A stretch of 64,000 bases of DNA from CAJCIT01 sp963771305. Lineage in GTDB: Bacteria; Acidobacteriota; Terriglobia; Bryobacterales; Bryobacteraceae. Within the stretch, counting starts at the first letter, position 1. Every line of letters starts with the position of its first letter. The notes under the pieces were generated by a model, which was not told where the DNA came from, did not search any database, and saw only the letters and a list, made by a program, of their open reading frames with translations. The translations under genes were made by a program, and so were the position numbers. Shown one piece after another: positions 8,316 through 15,723 of this stretch. Location: positions 268,144-332,143 of the forward strand of contig CAVYTS010000001.1 of NCBI GenBank assembly GCA_963771305.1, read 5' to 3'.

Positions 8316-8942
8316 ATGAAGGCAATCGGCTACGTTCGGGTGAGCACAGACAAGCAGGCGGATTTCGGCGTTTCGCTCGAAGCGCAAACGGAGAAGGTTC
8401 GGGCCATGGCAGTCGTACAAGGCGCGGAGCTAATCGAAATCATCGTTGATGCAGAATCCGCAAAGTCCCTGAATCGTCGTGGTATGGCGCGGCTTCTGTC
8501 GCTGGTGGATGCTGGCGCCGCGGATACGGTCATCATTGCAAAGCTCGATCGGCTCACCCGAAGCGTCAAAGACCTTGCCGAGCTGCTGGAGCGGTTCACC
8601 CGGCGCGGCGTTTCCCTGGTAAGCGTAGCCGATTCGCTCGATACGCGGTCCGCGGCCGGCCGTCTGGTCCTCAACATCATGGTGAGCGTTTCCCAGTGGG
8701 AGCGCGAAGCTATTGGAGAGCGGACGCGAGACGCCATGCGTCACAAGCGGGCGAACGGTGAACGGGTGGGGACGGTCCCCTTCGGCTACCGCACCGCGGC
8801 GGACGGCTTGCACCTGGAGGCGGACCCGGCCGAGCAAAGCATCCTGTCCCGCATCCGGGAATTGAAGGCCGCGGGCTGCACCACACGTCGCGGGACGGCT
8901 TGGCGGTTCCAGTACGTGGCGGAAGCACTGAGGGCAGCGTGA
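8316..8942 (+). CDS. Serine recombinase (resolvase/invertase family)
   Basis: 208 aa. The catalytic domain is complete: IGYVRVSTDKQ with nucleophile Ser10, then the active-site segment AKLDRLTRSVKDLAELLERF and the E-helix region VSQWEREAIGERTRDAMRHK. The C-terminal domain (VPFGYRTAADG) belongs to the small serine-recombinase group. The final helix-turn-helix is short: the paralogue at 7436 has GIAAALNHRAYRTRRGTAWR, whereas here ELKAAGC joins straight to TTRRGTAWR, a loss of about 13 residues covering the first helix. Catalysis may be intact but DNA recognition altered. It probably serves integration or resolution of the local element. Confidence 0.85.
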   Translation: MKAIGYVRVSTDKQADFGVSLEAQTEKVRAMAVVQGAELIEIIVDAESAKSLNRRGMARLLSLVDAGAADTVIIAKLDRLTRSVKDLAELLERFTRRGVSLVSVADSLDTRSAAGRLVLNIMVSVSQWEREAIGERTRDAMRHKRANGERVGTVPFGYRTAADGLHLEADPAEQSILSRIRELKAAGCTTRRGTAWRFQYVAEALRAA

Positions 8943-8970
8943 AGAAGCGTGAAAGTGGCATTATTCGAGC

Positions 8971-9129
8971 ATGGCTGAGCGAAAGAAAAAGGCAAAGAGG
9001 GCGGACCGAAGGAAAGGGCGCGACCTGATAGAGCAGAAACTTGCCGAACTGAAGGCTGAGGCTGCGAAGTTGCCGGCGGACCGGCAAGAGCAACTGAGGT
9101 GGGAACTTGAACGAAAGGATGAGCAATGA
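8971..9129 (+). CDS. Small basic protein coupled to integrase
   Basis: A 52-codon ORF, MAERKKKAKRADRRKGRDLI onward, highly charged and predicted almost wholly helical (LAELKAEAAKLPADRQEQLR). Its stop overlaps the integrase start (ATGA at 9126-9129), so the two are translationally coupled. Small basic proteins in this position sometimes act as excisionases or directionality factors, but there is no recognisable HTH here. It follows the recombinase stop by 28 bp, making a three-gene operon likely. Confidence 0.5.
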   Translation: MAERKKKAKRADRRKGRDLIEQKLAELKAEAAKLPADRQEQLRWELERKDEQ

Positions 9130-10352
9130 TTTACAAACGAGGCGGCTATCACCACATGGACGTAACCGTCGCGGGCGTGCGCTATCGCGAGGCGTTGCAC
9201 ACGTCGGACAAACGCGAAGCGTTGGGGCTTGAGAAGAAGCGCGTAAGCGAAATCCTTGCGGGCAAGGGAGCATCCAAGGCCGGGCGTGACTTCGCGCGGC
9301 TGCCGTTTGGCGGCGCGGCCGATCTGTTCATCGAGGAGCGCGCGCCGCACGTCTCGGAGCGCACCGCGCAACTGGATCGCGAACGGCTGAAGACCCTGCG
9401 TTCGTTCTTTGGCGAGACGCCCCTGCTGCGCATCAAGGCGTCTGAGGTTTCGGCATACCAGCGCGCGCGGGTGGCGGGCCGCATCCGTCTCAAGGCCGCA
9501 GGCCAGGCGCAGCCAGGCGTTGGAAACCGCACGGTAAACATGGAAGTGACAGTCTTACGTCAAATGATGCGGCGGGCGAAGGTCTGGTCTGTGATCAGCG
9601 AGGACGTGAAGATGCTACCGGAGCGGCGCGGTGTCGTGGGGCGAGTGCTCACTTGCGAGCAAAAGGAAATGCTGTTCCGTGTGGCCGGCAGCCGGGGCGC
9701 TTGGATGGTTGCCCATTGCGCGGCGGCGCTGGCAGCGTCAACCACGTGCCGGGGCGTCGAGTTGAAGAACCTCCGGTGGGGGGACGTCGACCTTTTCGCC
9801 AACGTTATCAGTGTGAAGCGTTCGAAGAACGAGGCGGGCAAGCGGACGATACCGCTGAACGCTGACGGCGTGGCGGCGCTGACAAGACTGCTGGAGCGGG
9901 CGCACGTAAACGACGCGACCGGGGCGCAGCATTTTGTTTTTCCCGCCTGTGAAAACGATGTCATCGACCCAAGCAAACCGCAGAAAACATGGCGTACCGC
10001 ATGGCGTTCACTTGTGAAGAAGACTGCGTATCTGGCGGGTCGAGACGCAGCAAGCGAGGCGTTGGCCTCCACTCACCGAATTAGCACAGCCAAAGCCGCA
10101 TGGCGGCGTGCTGCCGGGTTCTTCTGCGGGTTGCGCTTCCACGATCTGCGGCACCAAGCCATTACGGAACTTGCAGAGCAAGGCGCGTCAGACGCACCCG
10201 TGATGGCGTTGGCCGGGCATCTCAGCAGGGCAATGATGGAGCACTACTCACACGTCAGGATGGAGGCGAAGCGGGCGGCTGTAGATGGTCTGGCGACCGG
10301 ACTGATTCAAAAGCGACCAGAGGAGCAACCGCTATCTTCGACCGTCCAATAA
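9126..10352 (+). CDS. Tyrosine recombinase / phage-type integrase
   Basis: 408 aa. An N-terminal arm-like beta region (KRGGYHHMDVTVAGVRYREA) and a SAM-like core-binding domain (about 60-170) precede the catalytic domain. The apparent active-site set is R209 (TTCRGVELKNLRW), K235 (ISVKRSKNEAGKR), H339 and R342 (FHDLRHQAITEL), H365 (LAGHLS) and Y374 (MEHYSHV). A 30-residue insertion precedes the HxxR box. It should catalyse integration and excision of a genomic element. The tRNA fragment at 11497 is a candidate site scar. Confidence 0.9.
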   Translation: MIYKRGGYHHMDVTVAGVRYREALHTSDKREALGLEKKRVSEILAGKGASKAGRDFARLPFGGAADLFIEERAPHVSERTAQLDRERLKTLRSFFGETPLLRIKASEVSAYQRARVAGRIRLKAAGQAQPGVGNRTVNMEVTVLRQMMRRAKVWSVISEDVKMLPERRGVVGRVLTCEQKEMLFRVAGSRGAWMVAHCAAALAASTTCRGVELKNLRWGDVDLFANVISVKRSKNEAGKRTIPLNADGVAALTRLLERAHVNDATGAQHFVFPACENDVIDPSKPQKTWRTAWRSLVKKTAYLAGRDAASEALASTHRISTAKAAWRRAAGFFCGLRFHDLRHQAITELAEQGASDAPVMALAGHLSRAMMEHYSHVRMEAKRAAVDGLATGLIQKRPEEQPLSSTVQ

Positions 10353-10401
10353 GCGGAATTGATCCTCCGGCTTTCGGGTCAAGTCTCAGTATGAGCCGGA
10401 T

Positions 10402-11376
10402 TCAGAAAGACTCAACAAGGGTACGCTTAGCCTTGTCGTTCTTCATTGCCCGATAGCTCTGAAGGATTTGAGCCGCTCGTTCTGTGTCTGTGACATCGTA
10501 CAGAGACGCGAGGTAAGAGCGGCGCAGTGGTTCGTCACTAGGCACCCGGCGCAACGCCTCCACAAGCACTTCGCGCACTATTTCCTCGAAACGCCACCAT
10601 TTATCTTTGTCCTGCAGAAGCGCCAATTGATCGGTGCTTAGCGGACTTCCGTGCACAAGGTTTGAGCGGATCGCATACATCTCGTTGATGCGCCTGATTG
10701 CTGTTGATTCAGCGTCTCCCCGCAGATCGAGAAGCCGCTGGGCGCGCTCGCGGAGTCGCCGCGACACGAAATCCGACTCGGGCACCAGTGCTGCTTCGAG
10801 TGCCGTGATGTAGTCCACGACGCGGTCAACAGAGTCTTCAAAATTGGCGTTGAACTCTTTGCCCCCGCCGTACAGCAGAAATCTGCGACTGACCGAAAAC
10901 CATCCGGATTTCCATCCAGCGCGCGCTACCAAGGAGCCTCTAAATATCCCCCATGTTGGGCACTCGGATTGGTTTATGACGTACGGGCGCAGGGAACTGC
11001 TGCTAACGAGCGGAGATATGGCCCTGTAGGGGTACTGTTGCCACTTCGACCGTGAATCTTCCAACTTCAAGGCGGCAAACGCCAAGTCTCCCGGCCGAAA
11101 CAGGCGTAGCAAGACAAGCAAATCCTCGATCTCACCAGGAATCGCGCCAAAGCCGCTCCAATCCTCCTGTGCCGACGGAATGGTTGGATACTCGCGCTTC
11201 AGCATCCACTCGTCCCGCATTGCGCCGGGGAAGTACTCCTGAGCGGCCTTGAAGTCGGCGTACTCACCCAAGCTGCTGATGGTGAAGCCGGGAAACTCCA
11301 ACTGGGCTGTGTCCGGTTGGAGGTTACGGACTAGCACCCTGACTGTCGCGCTCTTGGTTTTGGCTATACTCGGCAT
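10402..11376 (-). CDS. HEPN-domain protein (ApeA-like)
   Basis: 324 aa. The N-terminal 160 residues are beta-rich (RVLVRNLQPDTAQLEFPGFT), like the N-domain of ApeA-type proteins. The C-terminal half is helical and carries an R-X4-H motif, R237 to H242 (IRSNLVHG), in the setting RLRERAQRLLDL...INEMYAIRSNLVHG typical of HEPN RNases. Such proteins are often anti-phage abortive-infection RNases. It is convergent with the integrase, so it is probably cargo of the element. No partner nucleotidyltransferase is present. The family call is from motif and layout only. Confidence 0.6.
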   Translation of the reverse strand: MPSIAKTKSATVRVLVRNLQPDTAQLEFPGFTISSLGEYADFKAAQEYFPGAMRDEWMLKREYPTIPSAQEDWSGFGAIPGEIEDLLVLLRLFRPGDLAFAALKLEDSRSKWQQYPYRAISPLVSSSSLRPYVINQSECPTWGIFRGSLVARAGWKSGWFSVSRRFLLYGGGKEFNANFEDSVDRVVDYITALEAALVPESDFVSRRLRERAQRLLDLRGDAESTAIRRINEMYAIRSNLVHGSPLSTDQLALLQDKDKWWRFEEIVREVLVEALRRVPSDEPLRRSYLASLYDVTDTERAAQILQSYRAMKNDKAKRTLVESF

Positions 11377-11496
11377 CGTCGGCTCGACGTCTGATTTTGC
11401 GCAATGGCGAGTCTTCGGCCCATCCGGTTACGTCACAATCCACGTCACAAAAGGTCACCGAACCGGCTAGCCTTTGTCGTATGTTCTTTAAAATAT

Positions 11497-11542
11497 TGGT
11501 CGGGGCGGCAAGATTCGAACTTGCGACCCCCTGCGCCCAAGG
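11497..11542 (-). other. tRNA-Pro(TGG) 3' fragment, probable attachment-site scar
   Basis: The minus strand ends GTTCGAATCTTGCCGCCCCGACCA, that is, a complete T-arm (GCAAG/CTTGC around TTCGAAT), acceptor 3' strand and encoded CCA. It is preceded by TTGGGCGCAGGGGGTC, matching the anticodon loop and variable region of bacterial tRNA-Pro(TGG). The D-arm, 5' acceptor strand and a proper anticodon stem are absent, so it is not a gene. Such 3' halves are left where tyrosine integrases use a tRNA gene as attB. Confidence 0.6.
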
Positions 11543-12314
11543 GATAAGAGTCTGCTCCAAAGGCTCCATCGTTTTTCGCTGAAATCTAACAGTTACAACA
11601 ATCTGGGGAAGCTGCTTTCGCTCAAAAGAGCAACCCCCGTGGTTGGAACAGAAGGGGTTCGGACACAGTTTTGGCACAGAAAAAAAGCAGGTGCGCTATC
11701 TCGGCCCAGGCACTCGTGGCAATGTCACTGTTGGGCGGGCGCCGCGTGTACACGCGCGCAGGATGTGTGCACTCTCATCTGGGTCGCTCGCAACCTCCTT
11801 GTTGCAGAACCTTGCTGCGCCATTCAAACGTCTGCCGAGTTGCGCTGCCTAAGTGTTCAACCGCTGTTGAGCGGCCGCCAAGACTTTGTAGCCTATGTCG
11901 CCGTAGCCCTTCAATCGTCGGTCATACATTTACGCGTTGGCATCCGCATCTGTTGCACTATCAAAACGAAACTCTCAATGAGCGGCCGCCGTTCACCCCC
12001 GCCTATGAAAATTCGATTCCCGGGCAAAGGGAACGACACTGATTTCGACCGTCCCTAAGCCATTGAAAACACGTGAGCCGAATTGTATTTTCGGAAGAAG
12101 CCAAACCAAAAACCGGACATTTCATTTGCTGTTTAAATTGGACATCTTGACGTGCTACCAACAGGCAGTTCTCGCGTCGTCAGTTCTCGCATCGCCAAGT
12201 CGCCATCGGTTATGTCGGACACTGCGCCGATGCAAAAGGTCTGTACCGCAATCTGACACTCTTCCCTACGAACCACCAAGGTGATATATATTACTAACAC
12301 CTGGAGGGCTGCTT
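11543..12314. other. Non-coding stretch, nothing recognised
   Basis: About 770 bp between the tRNA fragment and the cupredoxin-like gene. ORFs here have no protein-like composition and no ribosome-binding sites. The undecamer TTCGACCGTCC near 12046 also occurs near 10338 at the end of the integrase gene; it is too short to interpret. Confidence 0.4.
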
Positions 12315-12680
12315 ATGCCAACGACTGATAGCCCGGGCCCGAGCAAGATCGCAGATGTTGCCGTGCTGGGCGATAACGAGGTCAGCCCGGAGACGCTGGA
12401 ATTAACCAGCGGAATGCACATCCGCTGGATGAATCGCACGCATCACCCTTGCGAAATCAGTTTTAGCCATCCGTCGCCCTTCACCGGGCACGCTCTCGTA
12501 TACGAAGCGCCGCCGGGCGGGGTCGTCATCTCCGAATCCATCAGGGAGGATGCCCCTAGAACATCGTTAGAGTACGTCGTGAAAACGATAGGATCAGAAG
12601 GGGCCCGTCACGAGAGCACCCTTGAGAGCTTCCGGTCACCGATCCTGAACCCGACGGTCATTATTAGAAGCCCCTACTGA
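12315..12680 (+). CDS. Small beta-sandwich protein, cupredoxin-like
   Basis: 121 aa with a strong ribosome-binding site (TGGAGG, 10 nt upstream). The core alternates beta strands (VSPETLELTSGMHIRWMNRT, then HHPCEISFSH) in the way of plastocyanin-like folds. One His/His/Cys cluster is present but no full type-1 copper ligand set, so metal binding is doubtful. There is no signal peptide. It is convergent with the kinase gene and overlaps its stop by 7 bp. Fold call is tentative; function unknown. Confidence 0.45.
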   Translation: MPTTDSPGPSKIADVAVLGDNEVSPETLELTSGMHIRWMNRTHHPCEISFSHPSPFTGHALVYEAPPGGVVISESIREDAPRTSLEYVVKTIGSEGARHESTLESFRSPILNPTVIIRSPY

Positions 12681-15472
12681 TCCCCGGGAACAATGCGTAC
12701 GAAGCGTGGGTCTGTCTTCAGATCCGCAAACGCTGGGCTGTCTCGGGCCAGGGTCGGTGAGTAGCCGGCAGCAACGGCAGCCGAGAGCCAGCGTAGAGCC
12801 TGCTGAACATCTCCGCTGCGTTTGTACACTTCGGCTGCGTTGAACCGAACGTAGGGATCCGTATCGTTCAGCGCCAGTGATTCTTTCAGATGAACGTCGG
12901 CTTTGCCTTGATCACCCACCATCGAGTAGTACAGCGCCAGGTTACCCAGCAGGGCCGGGTCCCTCGGAGTCACTTGCAACTGCTGCTCCGCCAGTGCAAT
13001 CGCTCGTCTGTAGAGCGACTGCGCTTCCTGACGCTTATCCGCCATCTGGAATGTTGCTTCAGCCAGGTTGCCCCACATCAGATAGTCAAGATTGTTAAGA
13101 GCCAGCGCCCGCCGGAAGGCTGTTGCGGCTTCGCCAAAGCGATGGGAAAAGAAATAGGCCGATCCCAAGTTCGAGTAGGCATCAGCGGATGGCCGGAGCG
13201 AAATCGCCCTATTCAAGAACGGAATCGCGTCTTTGTACCGGCCCTCAAGCGAATACAGGCCGCCGAGATTACTAGGCCCTCGATAATTGTCTGGCGACAA
13301 CGCCATCACTTGACGGAACATTTTCTCCGCGCCATCGTATCGACCAGCCCGAAAGTAGAAAACGCCAAGCATGTTATAGCCGCCCCAATAATTAGGGCGG
13401 AGCCGGATAGCTGCTTCGTAGGTGTCCTCAGCTTCTCTTGGCCTGCCGAGACTCGCCAGAGCGGACGCCAACCCCCTAACCGCCTCATCGCTGGTCGGGT
13501 CTAATTCAAGGGCCCGCCGAAACTCGCGTGCCGCGTTCGAGTAATCGTCGGTTCCTTCATAGACGGTGCCAAGACAAACGTGTCCATCCGCCAGGTTACT
13601 TCCGAAACCAACGGCACTTGCACACGCCTCTTTGGCCTTTTGAACCAGAGAACTATCTCGCGTGTCTTCGTATTTGTGCCAAAAGGCCTGTCCCAGTCCG
13701 GCATATGCCGGAGCATACTTGGGATCAAGTTCGGTTGCCCGAGAGAACACTTCTATGGCGCTTTCAAGGCTTTTTGGCCGGGTGTAGTCTGCGAGGTAAC
13801 CTCGACCTTGCAGGACAAAATCGTAGGCCACTGGCTTCGTCACGGGGTCACCAGCGTGGACACGCTCTTCCGGCCCGAGTTCCAGGTCCAGGGCCTTTTC
13901 CACGCTGCTGGCGACTTGGTCCTCAAGCGCGAACGGATCGCTCTCCGCGGAGGTCACGGTTTCTCCCCGCAGTTCCTGAAGCGTAGCGGCGTCGACCAAG
14001 TGATACGTGACACGGACCTTCGGCCCGTAATGTTGAACGCTTCCCTCTATTCCGAGGTTGACACCAAATTCCCGCCGGGCTTGTTGGACGCTCTCGATGT
14101 GGCTTAAGCGGACTTCTTCAACCGGCACGATCTGCAGTGCATGTCTGGTGGTGAGTTTGGTCAGCCGGGCGGCAAGTGTCTCAGCGAGTCCCCTTGCAAA
14201 AGCCGCAGCTTCCGCAGTGCCATCCATTGCAGCGAACGGGATCACCGCAAGTTGCTTCTGCCCTGGCAACGGGGCCTTGCCCCAGCCACTGCGAATGGTC
14301 GGTCCAAGGCGTGCAATCAAGAGTACACAAATCAGAATGGCGATCACGGTCGCTGCCACCGTTATAGGCGTCATTCTCGTCCGTTTAGTACGAAGATCTG
14401 CAATAGCCACCGGACCTTTGGGCTCGCGGAGGGCCTCGACGAGATCCGCGGCACCCGCAAATCGGTCTTGCGGATTTCTCGCGAGACAGCGCAGGATCAA
14501 CTGTTCCCAGTGTTTGCTCAAGGTCGGAACATGCACCACTGGTGAAACGGGGTCTTCACTCAAACGCCGGCGAAGGGCGGTCCGGCCCTGCTGACCCTCA
14601 AAGGGCATCCGCCCGGTCAAGGCCGCATAGAGAACCACACCGAAAGAGTAGATATCACTCGCGGTGGTCGCCTCTTCTCCGCGCATTAGCTCAGGGGCCA
14701 TGTAGTCGGGCGTCCCCACCATATGGCCTGTAGTGAGCGGCTCGCCAAACTCCTCAACGTCCGGTCGTGAACACGAGAGGCCGAAGTCTGTGATCACGGC
14801 CCGAACACCGTTTTTCGCGGGGATGAGCATGATATTCGCGAGCTTGAGATCCCGGTGAATGACTCCCGCTGTGTGGGCGGCCGCCAAGGCTTCCGCAACC
14901 TGTAGTAGGATCGGCTGGGCCTCCGCAATTGGGAGCCGGCCTTCCCGCCGCAGCCGCTTCGACAGCGTCTCTCCTTCCAGAAGTTCCATTGTCAGGAACA
15001 GGAAATCAGAAGCATCAGCGTCGCCCTTTGCTCCGCTTTTTCGAGACACGCCAACATCAAAAATACGGCAGACGTTTGGGTGCGTTACTTTCCTGGCAAG
15101 CTGAATCTCACGTTTGAAACGCGAGGCCGCTTGCGCCGAAGCGACCCGTGGCCGAACAATCTTAATTGCAATCCGGTCGGGGAGCATTCGATCCTGCGCC
15201 TCATAGACTTCACCCATCCCTCCCCGCCCCAGATAACGAATGATGTGATAGCGCTCTGCGATTACCTCTCCGATGCGTAGCGTCGGGCCCTCACCGGATC
15301 GGGATTCGGTCTCCGGTAGAGCATCCGTCGGCACAGTATATTGGGGGGCGGTCTCTGACGCAGGGTCGGGCGGCGCGTCATGGCCAGCGCCGCTGCTCGG
15401 CAGATTCGCAGCCGGTATTTCAGGTACGGGCGCGTCTTCCGAGTTCGTTTGCTTGGGCTCGCTGCCGGGCAT
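12674..15472 (-). CDS. Receptor-like Ser/Thr protein kinase with TPR sensor
   Basis: 932 aa. A proline-rich 65-residue leader precedes a complete Hanks-type kinase: glycine loop LGRGGMGEVYEA (81-92), Lys104 (AIKI), HRDLKLAN (206-213), DFG (229-231) and MAPELMRG (258-265). One membrane span lies at about 369-389. The outer part has an adenylate-cyclase-like/TolB-like module (KQLAVIPFAAMDGTAEAAAF) and then about eight TPR repeats (NAAREFRRALELDPTSDEAV, and so on). This architecture is abundant in Solibacter-type Acidobacteria. It should phosphorylate cytoplasmic targets in response to an extracytoplasmic protein-binding TPR array. Substrates unknown; it borders the conflict-protein cluster. Confidence 0.92.
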   Translation of the reverse strand: MPGSEPKQTNSEDAPVPEIPAANLPSSGAGHDAPPDPASETAPQYTVPTDALPETESRSGEGPTLRIGEVIAERYHIIRYLGRGGMGEVYEAQDRMLPDRIAIKIVRPRVASAQAASRFKREIQLARKVTHPNVCRIFDVGVSRKSGAKGDADASDFLFLTMELLEGETLSKRLRREGRLPIAEAQPILLQVAEALAAAHTAGVIHRDLKLANIMLIPAKNGVRAVITDFGLSCSRPDVEEFGEPLTTGHMVGTPDYMAPELMRGEEATTASDIYSFGVVLYAALTGRMPFEGQQGRTALRRRLSEDPVSPVVHVPTLSKHWEQLILRCLARNPQDRFAGAADLVEALREPKGPVAIADLRTKRTRMTPITVAATVIAILICVLLIARLGPTIRSGWGKAPLPGQKQLAVIPFAAMDGTAEAAAFARGLAETLAARLTKLTTRHALQIVPVEEVRLSHIESVQQARREFGVNLGIEGSVQHYGPKVRVTYHLVDAATLQELRGETVTSAESDPFALEDQVASSVEKALDLELGPEERVHAGDPVTKPVAYDFVLQGRGYLADYTRPKSLESAIEVFSRATELDPKYAPAYAGLGQAFWHKYEDTRDSSLVQKAKEACASAVGFGSNLADGHVCLGTVYEGTDDYSNAAREFRRALELDPTSDEAVRGLASALASLGRPREAEDTYEAAIRLRPNYWGGYNMLGVFYFRAGRYDGAEKMFRQVMALSPDNYRGPSNLGGLYSLEGRYKDAIPFLNRAISLRPSADAYSNLGSAYFFSHRFGEAATAFRRALALNNLDYLMWGNLAEATFQMADKRQEAQSLYRRAIALAEQQLQVTPRDPALLGNLALYYSMVGDQGKADVHLKESLALNDTDPYVRFNAAEVYKRSGDVQQALRWLSAAVAAGYSPTLARDSPAFADLKTDPRFVRIVPGDQ

Positions 15473-15538
15473 GGCTCACTGGCCCCAATCCTCAGTTAAC
15501 CTATTCAGACAGCGTATCGCAGATCTTGGGGTCTGCGC

Positions 15539-15721
15539 TTGGCTGAATGCTGTACCGCTGACGAAGAGGTAACACCAACAATCCAAGTCAGTCGCAACGC
15601 GGGGGACATTGTGGTTGACAAGACGGTGCGAATTATGGAAACTTTGACGAGACTCCAAAAGAAACTAAGAACCGCGTCAACCGCTGTTGAACAGCTACTA
15701 AACAGCTGGGAAGTAGGTTAA
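15539..15721 (+). CDS. Small helical protein upstream of the TPR-trypsin gene
   Basis: The open frame runs from TTG 15539. GTG 15611 (after CGGGGGAC) or ATG 15635 are possible starts, giving 28-60 residues. The C-terminal half is one amphipathic helix (METLTRLQKKLRTASTAVEQ). It ends 2 nt before the start of the TPR-trypsin gene, which argues for coupled translation. Not recognised; it could be a small adaptor or a leader ORF. Confidence 0.35.
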   Translation: MAECCTADEEVTPTIQVSRNAGDIVVDKTVRIMETLTRLQKKLRTASTAVEQLLNSWEVG

Positions 15722-15723
15722 GC

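Noticed and set aside
11497..11580. Functional tRNA gene
   Set aside because: Only the 3' half pairs properly; there is no D-arm, no 5' acceptor strand and the anticodon stem does not form.
10330..12058. TTCGACCGTCC direct repeat as att sites
   Set aside because: Only 11 bp shared between about 10338 and 12046; expected by chance at this GC content and not at a sensible element boundary.
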